Assembly (NCBI GenBank): GCA_013397435.1 | Contig: VZRG01000286.1 | Span: 586,826-650,825 of the forward strand | Direction: 5' to 3' | DNA length: 64,000 bases | Source of the DNA: Erythrocercus mccallii | Lineage: Eukaryota > Chordata > Aves > Passeriformes > Dicruridae | In this document: positions 34,165 to 49,200 of the stretch, in pieces | How the letters are laid out: each line of letters starts with the position of its first letter | Position numbering within the stretch: position 1 is the stretch's first letter | Notes under the pieces: generated by a model | Databases searched by the model: none | Seen by the model: only the letters and a program-made list of their open reading frames with translations | Told to the model about the DNA's origin: nothing | Position numbers and translations under genes: made by a program

Positions 34165-34356
34165 GTTGATGCAATTGAGACTGAACCAAAGAGCTTTATC
34201 TTTATAAGTGAAGATGCATTAGTAAATCCTGACAAGCTGTTGGTCCTAATTCATGGTAATGGTGTTGTCAGAGCTGGTCAGTGGGCTAGGAGACTCATAA
34301 TTAATGAAGATCTGGACAGTGGGACACAGATACCATATATAAAGAGAGCTATTGAG
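34165..34356 (+). CDS. ARB2A: ARB2A (FAM172A) internal exon, start of Arb2 domain, 64 codons
   Basis: 192 bp, phase 0, between TGTAATTGCAG and GTAAGT. It begins VDAIETEPKSFIFISEDAL, continues NPDKLLVLIHGNGVVRAG and ends with GQWARRLIINEDLDSGTQ and IPYIKRAIE. This matches vertebrate ARB2A at the start of its Arb2 domain, an alpha/beta-hydrolase-like fold; IHGNG sits where such folds have an HGxG turn. Identity is very high and no stop or frameshift is present, so the exon looks under strong purifying selection. The next expected exon (beginning EGYG-like) was not found, so the downstream intron runs off the window. Confidence 0.97.
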
Positions 34357-37300
34357 GTAAGTGAAAGTTCAAGGATGCAAGGTTCTGTGTGCTGCGGTGT
34401 GTGAACATGTGCCTATGCATGAAGAGCTGTAAACCTGTGATGTTTTAATTTTCTAATCAGTATTCTATATGTTACTGTGTGATCATTGTATTTGTGATGG
34501 GAATACCTTTTTGGTTTTTGGAACTTTTGCCTAGTGGAACCAAGTTCCTGTCTTTCAGTAAAATAAAATTTAGTTGCATGTCATGTTGTTGTGTTGGGAC
34601 TGCCATGTATTTTAATATGGCAGATGCTATGACAACAGCCCTTAGCAGGTGATGCGATGCAGCAGAAGACGTTACAGAAATTTATTACAATTTGGATTTT
34701 TTTCTTTTGTATTTCATTAAATTTGTACATATTATTCCTCAACGACTGCTGTAATTTAATGATAACATGAACTTTCATGATAACAAGCAATCTTTTTTTA
34801 CTAGGCTTGTACTGAATTTATTAAAGGCACAGTCTTTTTCAGATTTGCACTAAATACCAATTCATTTGGATTTACTTATCAATATTTGGCAATAGAAGAC
34901 ATTCACATTTTGTTAACACTATTTTGTTATATCTGTTTGAGAGACAGTGGACAATTTGTGTTATATTTTTGGAACATTGGAGGTATAATTCGTCATATGC
35001 ACCCTTCTACCTAAAGGAAACTTCCTGTAGTAGATGTTAGAAGAGCTTATTTAAGATTGTTTCTATTATATTTGCCAAGTTTAGCTAATATTCTACTCTA
35101 AGTATCAGTGTTGTCATTGTTACTGTTGCATATTTTGCTACTTGATTAATTGAGGTTGATGAATAATTTCTGCAGCTCTCTTTTAAGTATTCAGGATAAA
35201 AAATAGCACTTTTAAAAATAAAGCAAAGAAAGAAAACATATAAAAAACAATAGGCCATTAAGTCATTTTTGGTTTGTTTTCCTCACTCTCGAAGCACCAG
35301 ATTGCACTTCGTGTGAAAAAGAAACCTAGCCCTGTGAAGTGAGGTTAATGTTTTTCTAACATAAACTTTTTTATTCATTTTAAATCAAGATTCAGAGACA
35401 GAACAAAAAGTACCTCAGAATTACTGAGTGCACTGCAGGGGTATGGTGGTATGCGACTTACAGTGCTGATTCCAATATGTTTCCCAAGAAACCCAAATAC
35501 CTGTAGCTACTTCAATTTTCTTAAAGCACGTACATGCTTACATTTTTGTTCTTTCCTAGAGATGCTGCTATCTTGGGTAACATGACAGACAGAGTATTTC
35601 AAACTGGAATACTAACTGTAATGTAACAGATAATTTTTAAGGGTTATTTCTAGTAGAGGAGAGTTATATTTATTTTTGCTATTTTGTTATTTTTATTTAT
35701 TTTGTGCAAGGATTTGTGCCAGTATGACAGATATCAGACCTCTGTTTTCTCAAATGGCTGTTATACTTAAGACTTATTTATCTTTGCATTTTGCATTCTT
35801 AAAAAAACAAGACAGGAAAAAGTCCCAATGTTGGATAAGAAAATATTTTTACAAAACTGTAATCATTAGATAACATTGGTACATCACACTTTGTTTTCTT
35901 ATTTTGAGCTTTTCCTTAATGCGGCTTTTCAGTTCATAGTTCTCTTTAGTTCGGTAATTCCAGCTGCTGTAAAACCCACTGTCCCTTTTTGTGCATCTTA
36001 AAATTCTCGTAAGTGTACTATATGTTTAGGACAGATACTCTTTATAGTGATTTTTTTCATGCAAAATGGATAACAGATTGTATTCAGTTGTGTTAAATTC
36101 AGTTATGTCATTAAATGTGTTGCTATTTTTTTTGTATCCTGTAATCCCTCTACTGGGAATTGATTATGGATCTGGTTAGATAAGGCAATATTTTCTGGAA
36201 GTTGGACCCCATTGAATGTATTTAGAATCATTTAGTTATGACTAAAAAGAGAATACTTATAGGTACATTCTGATACCATGTCAGTGTCAGGTACAAATCA
36301 TATAAATTACATTTCTAAATGCAGGAAATTATGGTAGACTGAGTGTAAGGACTGCATATAATAAAAATAATAACAAAAATTGCGTTCTTTTCTGGTTTTT
36401 CTGGTGTTCAGTCCTCAAGTTGATTTAGTCACTTCTGTCACTTATGAAATAAAACTAGCCAAGATGATAAATAGCCTGAATGAAAATTGTGCTAATCTCT
36501 CATGCAACATTATTTGAGTAGGGAATTATTTTCCTAGATCTTTCTGTGTTCCTTCTAAGGAGAGGTCTCATTCTGGAATGAAACTAGCAGACCTTATCAC
36601 AGCATCCGTGCTGATGACAAGAGAGCATGGATTTCTTTTCTAATAGACTTACATAAATTTGAAGTGGATAATGATATGTAGGATTTGAAAATTCCCGCCA
36701 TCTGTTGTGACTTTGCAGGCATTGCAGCTAAAACATTTGCTGAAGACTAGGTTCTAATTAAAAAAACAAAAATTGAAAATTACAAAAGTAGTGCTTGAAT
36801 TTCCAATGTGCAAGAACTAATTCAGAAATATCTGCTTTTTAAAAACAAAAAACCCCACACAAGCAAGAAAACACCCTCTAAGTAGGCCAAAACCCACAAC
36901 TTCTCAGTTCATTCCTTGGAAAAACTGAAAACAGGGATGCAACAGCTGGCAGTTATCAGTGAGCAGTGGACTGAGCAGAATGAAATAATACTTCAAAACA
37001 GGAAGTTAAGGGAAGTGTAGAAACTATTTCTCTCTGATGCAACACTTCTAAGTAAAACAGAATTAAGAAACCCCAGTTCTCAAGCATGTGTGGAACAAGG
37101 GAGCAATGTACAGGCTTAAAGTTTTGTATTTTTAAATTCCAGTGTTTTGGGGCTGCTACACAGTGTAAAGAAAGATTCAAAGAGATACATCCTGGTGACA
37201 ATTCAAGTAGCTAGAAATAAGTTTTTCTTTTCATCTGTGCAATTCCTGTAGGTAATGCTTTTCCTTCCATGTTTTATATCAAGCCCTATTGTGTAGATTC

Positions 37301-40300
37301 GATCTTTTGTGTAAGAGGTATTGTGAATAGTTGACAAGGGTTTATGTGAAGAGGTAACATTTTTGTGTTAATTTGAAAATTCACACTTGGTACTGTAGAT
37401 GTTGAAATATGAATGAAAAGAACAAATAAGCAACAACTGGATAGAGAACAGATTATAGGAAAAGAAGGAGGGAGAAAATTGTACACAATGTGAAAAACAC
37501 ATGTAAATACATTAAAATGTGGTAGGAATAAAATCTAATTTAGAAAAACAAGTATAAAAAGAAAAATATGCTAGTAAGGCAGTAAGAATGTAACAAGAGC
37601 TAAATTGAAATAAATACCTACTAAAAATTATATTTAAAACAAAAGAAACTGACAATGTCCTGTAAATACAGCACAAAAATATTGCATAGATTTGTTGTTT
37701 TGTTAAAATAGAAGTTTTCTGTTGAAACTTTCTCTACTGGCAAACACTGATTTTTGATAGAAGCAGTTATCTGGTACATGAGAGACTGAAGTTCAAGTCC
37801 CTCCCCTGGGAATGAGTGACTATTCCATTTGTAATGAGAATTCTGCTCTGAAGATATTCCACTTTTTATAAAAAAGTGAATGTAAATGGTATAAATAAAT
37901 AAATGTAGATTAAAAGAGTAATTTCAATATGTCTCTTCTATATTTTGCCTAAATGGCTTGTCCAGGTTGGTACAGTGAGGCTCTTCTCAGATCAGTTATT
38001 GTTTAGCCATGCATTCAATAACTCAAGTAGTGCCAGGAAAAGGTATGAAAGACAGAGGCAAATTCTTCAGTTTAATGATGAGATCATTGGGATGTCAAGA
38101 ATTAAACATTCACAATTCTGGTTTCATAATGGTTGTTGAGGGGCTCCCTTGTTCACTGTGTTAGAGAAGGAGAGGCTAAAGTTATACATAGAGAGGAGAT
38201 ATGTTCTTTGAGGAAACAGAAGCTCAGCTTGCCTTGGTTGGTCATGGTGAAGGGTTTGGGAGTACTACTATCTTTGATACCTCTCCTCTAGGGAATAAAG
38301 AGGATATCAGCTTACTGCACAAGCACAGGGAAACAGTTGGATGTTTTCTGAGTCTTTGGAAATTCAGTACATTTGTTACCTAAGATAGCTGTGGTCCCAG
38401 AGATGCTAATAAAATTCAGCCACAGCAACTGTATTAATGTATTAAAAAAATTTAAAAACTATCAAAGAACTGTTGCCTGATTTCAAATTCAGATATTAAG
38501 ATATCTTAGATACTTGGATTATTATTTAAAGGAGAATTGATACTTGACATACAATTGGAAAATAGGTTCTTCAAAGAACCTGGACAAGTTTTTCAGAAGA
38601 AATAGAGCAGCACCTAAAAATCTGACTTTACATGAGCAAACAAAAAGCCAAAGCTTTGCATGAGATGGGTATTAGCTGTGGAAATGTTTCTTTGATAACT
38701 GGTAAAACATGATTTTCAGCTTCAGTTGTCTGTTGTGTTTATCCTACTCTGCATTTTTTTACAATCTCTGTTCTCTTTGGTCAAAATATTGGATTTATTC
38801 ACTTATACTAATATCATTCATTTGTACAAAACTGTCAGGTTGGCAATATTTACTAAGAATTGTTGAGGGTTTTTACTTTCGTCAGCATGCAGTAATAAGT
38901 CATTAGTTTTGTAAGGCACTTGAATGGAACAACAAAATCGTTCAGTATAACAGCAGTAAATTTTCCCACTATAAATTTTATGTGATGTAGTAGTCTTAAT
39001 GGTTAGTAACTAGTGTGATAACACATACTATTTTGTATTTTCTCTTACCACTTCATAAAAATCAGTCAGTTTCAATAGTGGATATTTGCATATTGTTGCC
39101 CAGAAATCATTATGTTTAATTACAAAAATTCTTGCTAAAAAACTTTTCAATCTGACTTCTAAGTGTAGAGTATCTTGATAGACAAACATACTTTTTGGTT
39201 TGGTCTTACAGTTTATGCAAGCTTAGCATAGTATCAATAATATGGACAAGTGACACTTTCTGGAGAAAAAAAAGCAGCTGACATTTCGCAATTGTCAATT
39301 GTGAAATTGACAGTTATAGTTCTGCCACAGAATACTAATATTCATATGCCTTTTATGTCTTCTATGTCTATTGTTGCAGAAGGATGTTAAGGTATCTCAT
39401 TTATTTATTAATGGTCAGTTACAGTGCCAGAGGAATCATAATTTTACTTGAGTTTTTTAATATATTGCTGAACCATCGACTTTCACTAAAACAGGCAATA
39501 GTTTGTTATATTGTTTTATTTCAAGTGCTGCTTTTCTGCCTGTGGTATATGTACTTGGCTTATTCATATTGTTACACCATAGAACTAGTATTGCTTGTAA
39601 AGTCCTTTTTAACAGAGAAAACCTATGTTTAGAACTCCCACTTCTGTGGTAATACTAACAAAACTTAGAGGTTTTTGGATGATCTTTTGAGATCATTGAA
39701 ATCATAATGTATTACTAAATAATGAGTCACATATAATTGGTTTTAAATCAACCATACTCTGGAAAGAAAATTTAAAAAGCAGTATATTTAATTATTTCAA
39801 AAACATTTTTTGAGGGATTAATTATCTCTCAAATGCTAGTCACCAAGCAGGTAGAAGGAAAATTTGCATTGTTGAAAGCAATACTAACTGATCACAAAAT
39901 TCATGATAAGCTGTATAGGAGTTAAAATATTAAGTCAGAAATTCAAGAAAATGTTAAAAGCTTAGACTAATACTGGGCTGACAGGGCATATAAACCCACA
40001 CCAGCCCCCATGCCAACAGAGGAAAACAATGAGATGACAGCTCTACTGTTTGGAGAGGGGTTGCTAACGACAGCTTATTCCTTTATGATTTCAACTCTTG
40101 ACAGAAGACAGGTCTGCTTGTTGCATCATGGCAGATGTATCATTACCTTCTGGCCCTGTCATGACTGAACTGGAAAAAAAACCCCACTTGCAATTCTAAA
40201 GGTCTCTTTGGAATTTAGTGCATCCTTTCCCAGATGTGTTTGCCATTGTTGTATTAATTGTGTGTATTACATTCTTACAGTTTTCTGTGCTACGTAATTT

Positions 40301-42772
40301 GATAATGTAGAGATATTTAGAGATTGCTTTGTCTTCTTTTATTCTGCTGGTTGTCGTGTTTTAGACTCCAGTAGCACCTTGTGATATATTAGGCGTACTT
40401 TGTCACTCAACTGAGGAAATCACTGTTCAAGATAAAAATACTTTGATAAATGTGGCTTGAAAATATTTTTCCTCCAAACTATTTCAACCATTTTTAATTG
40501 GCTAAGTATTAGGTTAAGGACACTCAGTGAACATTTAAAATAGTCACCATCATTTAAGAAAAAAAGCTTAATATGAGTTTAAATGTCCTTTTTCATCATA
40601 TGCATATTAGGATTCTTCCTTTCCCACACCACGACCCTTCCCCCCCCATTCAACTTGTTGGATATCCAACAGTGACTCTGGAGACTTAAAAAAGAGTAAG
40701 AAGGGGTGTGGATTTTTGAAAGTATGTCAAAAGCCTTGGGGTTTGGGTATGATCAGAATTTCAATAGAGGTTGAGATGAGTTTAAATGCATAGAAAGGGA
40801 ACATAAAAATCTTGTTTAATTTCTGTCGTTGTTCTTTTTTTTAGTCACTATGATGTCTTTCAAATCTGCTTTTCTCTCAAGCTTTGTGATACTATATTCA
40901 AGATCTGGGCTTTTTCCTCTTTGTATTTAATTTTAACTGCTGATCCCTTTTCTATGGTGCTTCTGCCTTTAATATCGGCTGAAGCGGTCTGAATTGCTGA
41001 ATCAAAGCCGTTTTGGGAGAGACACAGTGTTTAAGATTGTGCAGGGTGAGATTCTCTAGGTAGAAGGTAACACTTCCTGCAGTTATAATCAATGCACTTG
41101 ACACTTTCAAAGGCAAGAAGCCATGACTTGCTCAGGGGTTAAACTTTTTAAATAACTTCCCTTGGGAAAAATGTCATCAATAAAATGGAATAATTAGTTG
41201 AAGATTGTTGAGTAGCCTAGGTTTGAAAAGAAGAGATTATAGATAGGTCAGGTTTTCACTTCTACTGTATTTTCCCTCCCATTTGTTTTTCAAACCATGA
41301 GCTTTTGTTTAAATGTGTACAGTATTACAAAATCAATCTGCTTCAAAAGTAATGTCATCTGTTTAAGACAGTGCATTAATTTTGTAGTCTTATTGTCTGT
41401 GTAGTCAAATAATATAGTCTAATAACTGTAAGAATGGAGACTAAATTCTGTATAAAAATACAGATTTGCTAGCTTTCTCATTTCCCGCCCACACATTTAT
41501 TCTGCAAGTAGTCATTTTAGCTAAGAAAACATTTGTAACTTTGAACCTTAATAAATGAGCTTAAATTTTATTGTACATTCAGTAATTTTAAAATTTAGGT
41601 CTAAGTAACATTATGTGGACATTCTGTATATATGATCATTAATTTCTATAGAGATGAAGAAGTTTACGCTGAAATTCGTCTCTCTTTGCAATTATTGTGT
41701 TTGATAATTTCAGATTTTAGGAGAAAATTATTGAAGTTTTAATGATATTTTTCATATAATAATTTTTATTAGAGCATCTATTGTGAAAATCTGACTAAAA
41801 ATGATGCTTTCATAGATAGTGTAGTAGATGCCTACTGTACAAAATATCAATAAATAATGTATGAATGGCTTTGGAATAAAAGGTTCTTACCATTCATTAA
41901 TTATTTACTTATTTGAACTTTTTATTTTTCTTAAGAGAAATAAAATCACAGGCAGTACTCTGCAACAGTAACTAAACAAGACTTTAGCAAGTATATAACC
42001 AATGTTTTTTAGAAGTACAACATTGTATTTTCAAATAAGTTACACTGGAGTGAGATCATAGGTTACCATACCATAGGTTATTTGGTAGAGATTATTCTGC
42101 ATACGGATTTGTTACAAAACGTTAGCAAAAAAGCATAGACTAGTCTCAAGCTCAGCAAAGTATGAATATTTGTGTGGTTTTGGGGATATGCCTGTGGCAA
42201 GCTGGCTGTGGAACTGTGACTTGTTAATTGCTCTGAAATTGCAGTGGGGCTTTTTCTGTTTCTTTACAGATTTTCAGTTCAAATTCATGATATGTGTGTC
42301 ATTTGAAAGATCAATGGGTAAATACATACTAGTATGATTGTACTTGGAAATATTTGTGTAATTATTTGTGGTTGTACTTGTGTAGTTGTAGTCCAGTGTT
42401 GTTTTGATTGAGAGAATTTGGGTCTGTGGAAGTGTCATAGCTTCATGGTTATTTATCTCCAAATACCGTACATACAAGTAACATCTAGTTTTAGCTGATT
42501 TGCTGAAGCAGATGTATCTTTCATTTCAATATGGGATCATCTAGTAAAGCTGTGGTAGGGGCACCAGTGCCTTCACCTGGTGGTGTGATTTAAGGTGGAA
42601 ACTTTGCTAGGCTTTACTTTTGTATGTAATAAACTGCAAGTGTGCTTATCTGATCATGGAATAGAGATTTTCAAATACCTTTCATATGGATTTTTTTGCA
42701 ACATTTTCTGTTCAGGTCATTGTCAGTGATAGTGTTAATATTGATTTTTGAGAGTGTCAGCATGATAAACTG
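34357..42772 (+). other. ARB2A: ARB2A downstream intron, part 1
   Basis: 8.4 kb of AT-rich intron. I saw no LTR, CR1, RNA gene or exon in it. Open frames are short and unsupported. It starts with the donor GTAAGT. Confidence 0.5.
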
Positions 42773-43229
42773 AATCACAGAATCATTAAGACTGAAGAAG
42801 ACTTCTAAAATTATTGAGTCCAACTGTTTACCCAGCACTGCCCAGTCTACCATATTCCTACATGGCACATCTACACATCTTATAAATGCCTTCAGGAGTG
42901 GTGACACCACCACTGTCCTCTGCAGCCTGTGCCAGGGGTTGACAATGTGTTCTGTGAAAAAAATTTTTGCCATATCCAATCTAAACTGTTCCTGGCATAA
43001 CTTTGAGGCCATATCTTCTCATCTGATCACTTGTTACGCAGGAGAAGAGACCAACCCCCATCTGACTACACTATCCTTTCAGGCAGTTGTAGAGAGTGAT
43101 AAGGTGTCCCCTGAGCCGCCTTTTCTCCAGGCTAAACACCCCCAGCTCCCTCATCTGCTCCTCACAGGACTTGTGCTCCAGACCCTTCACCAGCTCTGTT
43201 GCCCTTGTCTGGACATGCTCCAGCGCACC
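42773..43229 (-). mobile_element. CR1 LINE 3' end, antisense
   Basis: Starts with TCACAGAATCATTAAGACTG, the reverse complement of the CR1 3' terminus. It continues through GTTCTGTGAAAAAAATTTTT, CATATCTTCTCATCTGATCA, CTTTTCTCCAGGCTAAACAC, CCCAGCTCCCTCATCTGCTC and CCTTGTCTGGACATGCTCCA, all reverse CR1 blocks in order. Good preservation suggests a moderately young copy truncated at its 5' end. Confidence 0.93.
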
Positions 43230-46200
43230 AATTTTTTTGAAGCATAATTTTAAATGGAATGATCTTTACTTATTAAGATTACTCTCTTATAATGTGGAAT
43301 GACCTATTAATTGCTCGTTGGTTGACATATAGATCTTAAGTGATTAACATCATTCTACTTTTTGAAAAAAATCAGTAGCCAGTACTTTCATTCTCATTCA
43401 GGAGAACATTAGTTCAAGAATCAAAAATACTGTTGCATTTTTAAAATATTTTTAAAGAAGTTAACTCACTATCATTTAAAAATATTTAATACCTACTTAA
43501 AAAAACTAATATTGTCTTTTGACTTATGATATGTATACATGGCTAAACTATCACCTAGATAATCTTAATGCATTATAAAGTGTAAATTGTATTCTTTATA
43601 ATATATATCATAGAAGGAGTATTACACATGTCAGTACAAGTATGGTATATGTATGTGTTTAATATTACACTAAATTGCCAATACTCTATTGAGCTTTCAA
43701 ATGAATCAGTACTTAAAAGACTTTACAATTCAATGGTGAGATAAAAACACTTCCTTATTCGTATCATGAAATGCATATTTAAATGTAATTAACCCTTACT
43801 TACTGTGCATTGAGCTGGAAAATACTAACTTTAATGCATAGGAATTAAAATAAAAAGTTTATATCCTTTCTGCTTAACTACTTTAGTACTGTACTAATAA
43901 TGCATATTGCTGCTTCAGGTAATAAGAAAATAGATATGACAAAGACTTTGTTATGCAAATTAGCATAGGATTGTAACCTTTTGAAAATACAAAGATCTTT
44001 GGAATGATATATGTCCCTTTTGATCAAAAACTTTTAAAAGTTTAATAATTCTGTTAAAACAAACTAAAACTGTGGGTAATTGTCTTATTTTCCTTGAAAT
44101 GAACAAATTATAACATCAAAAAACCTGGGAGCGAGGTATGTAGTAGGTCATTTACTGCTGCAGGCATTTTCTCTCCCTTCAGGATGTGCTTGTTTAGTTT
44201 CTCTCACTTTGTGCCTGTGGCAGTCTGTGGTGAAATTCAGACATGTTCTTCCCCTGCAAGGAATCTCTTGGGTGGTAGATAACTTATACAAAATTAATAA
44301 ATAGTGTTGCTTTTTTTATTTTATCAATCCTAGGCAATTAATTTCCCTCTTGAGAAGAGTTGAGTTGCACAAGACATGTTTATTAAGAAAATGTGTGTTT
44401 TTGTGTAGAGTTAAACAGAGAAATTAGACATAATAGGGTGAAATGTGTCATTAAGAAAATGGAATTACTCAGTTTTCAGTGATTCCTTTAGAGAAAAAAA
44501 TGGAATGGTGAAAATCCCTTATATGTTGATTAACCTTTTTAAACCTAGAATTTTTAAACATATTAAGGTATAGGAAATTTTTATAGGTTTGTTTGTTTTT
44601 AATTCTGGGCTTGTAAATTTAGTTTCCATTCATCTCAGCAACATTCAGGGAGTAAACCTGTTTTGAGGCTATTCAGCTGGATGATTATTTTTGGGGAAGA
44701 CCAGCTGTACCATCTTGCGTATTCACAGCCATTTGTTCTAGCATATTGCAGTACTAATCCTCTTAGGAGAAGGAGAGATTGGCACAGACAGCTTAACCTG
44801 TTATATTGTGTGCTACATTGCAGCCTCCGTCTCTGTCACGCCGAAGGCAGTGAGACTTCAGATTGCTTTGGAAGATAGAACAGATAATGAAGCTTGGGTA
44901 TATATATATATGCTGATATATGGAGGGAAAACAACTTGATTTTTTTTTCCTTTTTTTTCTTTTTATTTTCTTTTTGGTAGTTTTTGATTTTAATTGTCCT
45001 TGTGAAAGACAGAGTTGCACTTAACAGTGTAATGGTCTTATATTGCTTGCTTTTAAATACTTAAAAGAATCCTAAAAAAATGACTGCATTAAATAGTATC
45101 ATTTAATATAAAGTTGTCCTTCTAGGTATTACCCACTGCCATTTTAAGCTTTCCTTAAAAGTAGATATACTTAGCTAGTAAGTAAATATTTTCTTTTCTA
45201 AAAATCATTTGAAAAATATGTACAGAAAATATATAGAGAAAATATTCATGGTGCTTCAGTGCACAGTTAATTGAGTTTCTTCTGCTCCTCAGTAGCTGAG
45301 CTTGTGTTTCGAATCCCAACTCTTCCTCCAATGTTGAGAGTAATGTAATTGAGTCTTCTGGAATGAGTTCCGGAATGCTGATAACAGGAGACTTTTCCAT
45401 GAAGTGCAGAAGCTACTCATGTGGAATATGCACCTTCCACATCACACATGGTTGAGATCAGATACATGATATTCAAGACTTGACAGCCCTAGTTCATGAG
45501 CAGTGATATTTATATTGAAATTAGGACTGAATGCTAATATTCAACTGATACCAGCTGATGATAAAAATAAGTGCTTCCAAGATTCCATTTTAATACTAGT
45601 GTTGTTGTCAAATACTGAAAATACTACAGTTGATTAAAATAGCACTTATTAATTAATATCTCATATTGAGTCAAACAATTGCTGTCTTTAATTATGCATT
45701 AGAAGAATTTAATCAATTTTTTCTTTTTTGTTAATGTTGGCAATTTCATTTGTTGTATTTGTATTCATGTTAGTCCAGTGTTTCTTTTTGATTAATTTTG
45801 AAACCTTTCTTCAAATAACACAATCCAGATATTTTTGATTCAGATTAACCCCCCATCCCATATTGTATGTCCACCTTCTCCAAGTATATTGTCTTGTGAT
45901 ATTTTCAGTACATTTAATTATTTTTCTTAACGTAGTTTCATGCAGGTATGAAACATTTCAGGACAGGCAAGTAGTGGAAGTTTTAAATTAAAAGTATGTA
46001 CAGCTGACTGAGCTGTTCAAATATCTTCTATCTTAGATAAATAAGAAATGCTTTAATGTTTTTCTGGTGGAAATGAAGGTCTTTCTTCTAGCCTTATTTA
46101 TAGAAAAGTTTTTGGGGGGGGTTGTTTAGTATTTCACAAGGACTCCAACAGAAAAATCATCGATAAGCACCAAAGACAATCAAAATAAATATTTGCTGCT

Positions 46201-49200
46201 TTGACTTCTTACCAGTTCCATGTTGTTAATATTTTGAAAATGTTACTTATTTCTCTCTCAAGTCCTTGTGTTTCTCTTTGAGACATTATTTTTGAATGTA
46301 ATCAACACTGGTTTTTACTTTACTTCCTAATGGTGGTGGTGGTTTTGTAGTGTGATCATTTTACATTTGCAGGTAAGCAAGTACTTCTGTAGAAATCTTT
46401 TTCTCTAATTTACATTTTTTCAGTTTAAAATCATTGCATTTTCTAGTGCCTCTACATGTGTATATGTATGCAGCTATGTATATGTGTATGTAAAGAAAGG
46501 TACAGTGCATCCTAATTGTCTAGTTAGCTGTAACTTTCCAATTTTATAAATGATAATAAATTAGATGTGGAACATTTGGGAAAAGTCATAGTTAATTTCT
46601 TAGGTCATTTGGGTTTGGAAGCTGCATACAACTTTTGTGGTTTTGGAAATGCTGATTGTATTTTACAGCACTGGAAAAGGGCTATGTCATGTTATGGTTT
46701 TCTTTGAGCCTAGTAATTTGTGATATATTATAAAGGCATTTTGACTATTTCTCAAAGCTAATAATGTTTCAAATGTCTTGGTTAACTTGCTTTATGATTT
46801 AATTTGATATAGCTGTTGTATGTTGTGTTTTATTCTCTGGACATCCTTATTGAGTAACTTTTAAGTAGCAAACTTATAGAACTTGTAGAAATAGATAATA
46901 ATTCTGTAAAACCTAAGGATTCTTAGGAGTGACAGTTGACATGCTTATAAAAGCTTTATAGCTTTTTAATCTGAACAAATATTTTTGATGTACCATATCC
47001 TCAGTTAAATGAAATCTGTCTGTTTCTCCTGTATAACAGAGTACCGGATCAGTGTCAAAATTATGATATATTTACTGTGGTAACATTCAGGATCTAGATT
47101 TGTTGAGATACTACTCATAAGTCTGGGGTTTTTAATGCAGTGTGACCACAGAAAAAGAAAAAGAAAATTTAAAGAGAAGGCAGCAGTTATCAATTTTACA
47201 AGTGTCTTTGCAGTCACAAGACATCTATGCTAATAGTGACATTTAATGTATCCCCTTTAGTTTTTTTGTTGGGAAGCTGATGTTGAGGCACAGCTATATA
47301 CACTCTTTTTAGCAGTAGACCTATTTTTAATCCTATTTTAATCAAACTTTTTGCTTGCAAAAAGTGTGCAGACTGTCAACCCTGGGGAGTGAATCCCTCT
47401 GCAAACAGGTGGATGCACACAGGTAGTAGGAGCTCTTTCTGGAGAAATTAAACTAGTAATGCATACTTACTCTTTTTGGTAGTATTAAAATTGAGTTAGT
47501 TAATTTATTTAATGAGCAACAGATTAAATGGGAAGTTTTTCTTGCAGTTTTTAATTTTTTGGACAAGGGTTCAAGCCTTCTAGGAAGGAATAAAAGAAGA
47601 CTCGACTAGATTGGCTGTAAAAATTTTTGAGGTGAAGAAAAGATGGTGGTTTGGTTTGATTGTTTCAGTTTTGGAATGGACTTTTTGCTTCTTTGTTTTT
47701 TTCTCTCCCATGTCTTGCAATAGTTGTGATCCAAGATTAGGAATTGTGTGCCTCTAGGTGTCATAAGTGGAAACTGATTAGGGTTCTCTGGCAGACTTCA
47801 CATCAGTCCTCATGTGCATTTTGTATATGCTGTGGGGTTGTTTAAAAATAACTCCATCTTATATATGTCAAATGTATTTTGTTTTGAAAATTAGATTTAA
47901 AAGTAATGCCAAATGTAATAGTGTAATGAATGTTCAGCAAAACAAAGCACTAATTATAAAGAACAACACGTAATCAGACCTTGCATCTGTTTAGGGATAT
48001 TCTGACATACCACTTTGTGTGTAAGCTTTTACTGAAGTTTTAAGGTAAATATGGTGGGTTTCCTGACTAGTTTTGTATACAGTAAAAAAGTTAAGAGTAT
48101 ACTTTGAATGATACAGCCTACTTTTCTGTAGAGCAGGGAAGGTTGTAGTACAGTGTTTATCCACGCTCTGACCTGCTAATTAAATAGTATTATTTATTTT
48201 AATTACAATATTTTGTCACAAGGATGCTTCAGTCTGCAGTACTACTGACTGTTCTTATGAAATGGATTATGAGATAACAGTAGCTTTCAAACACTCCTCA
48301 TTGTAGGCCTTTTCTCGGCCATTTGTTGAACTGCATATAAATCTTTATTGCTTGCAGTAGAACATGTTACTTGTCTAGGAAGTATCTCAGTGCTGCTTCT
48401 GTTTAAAAGCTTTGTATGTTTGTTTATAGACATTTGTGAATGTCTGTAAAGTCAGCATTTTGGATTGAGAATGAAGTTGGACCATCACTGCTCTCGCTAG
48501 AAAGTGACTGGTTAGTTTGTGGAGATGTAGTGTCTCTTGTTTCTGGACATTCTAATAGTGGTTTAGTAGTAAGTCCCCCAACTTTCTGCCTTCCATTCCC
48601 TCTAGCCAGCTTCCTGACCTTTGTTTTGTGTTGAAATATTTACATCCAAATGTACTAGCTTCACTAGTACTCTTCTTTCCTCTCTTTGTAAGTTTGTACT
48701 GAATTGCTTCATTCTACCTTGTATTCCTCGGTACACAGGGACACACCGATCACACAGCAGTATGTTCTCTGTATTTCTCATTTACATGTCCAGACATGAA
48801 TGTAAGAAATGGAAATCTTCACCTGGTAGCAAGTACTTCATTAAGTCTTTGTACATTTCAGCTGCTAAAATTTAAGATATGTCTGCTGAGAAACCATGTA
48901 TTTTCAAAAGTTTGTAAGTTGGCCAAATTTGAGTAGTAAATAGGAATGAGAGGCTGCTCCAGCCAGAATTTAAGCTCCTAATTAAAAACCACAGGTGCCA
49001 TAAAGTATTTTATAGCAAAGTCCACTAGATTTTTCTAAACAGTCAAACTGAAGTGTTCTGTTGTGACTTTCTCTTGAATATAGATTAATGATTTACTGTG
49101 AAATTTTCAACAGAGTTCAGCCTGAGGCAAAACTAGCTGTAAAATCTAGCTTAAGTTTGGTAAAGTTCTGAGTAAGTCAGAAGAAAGTAACTGGAATTTT

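Noticed and set aside
3280..43960. Five octamer sites (ATTTGCAT or its complement) at 3280, 23628, 32703, 39084 and 43953
   Set aside because: About four are expected by chance in 64 kb of this base composition, so there is no enrichment.
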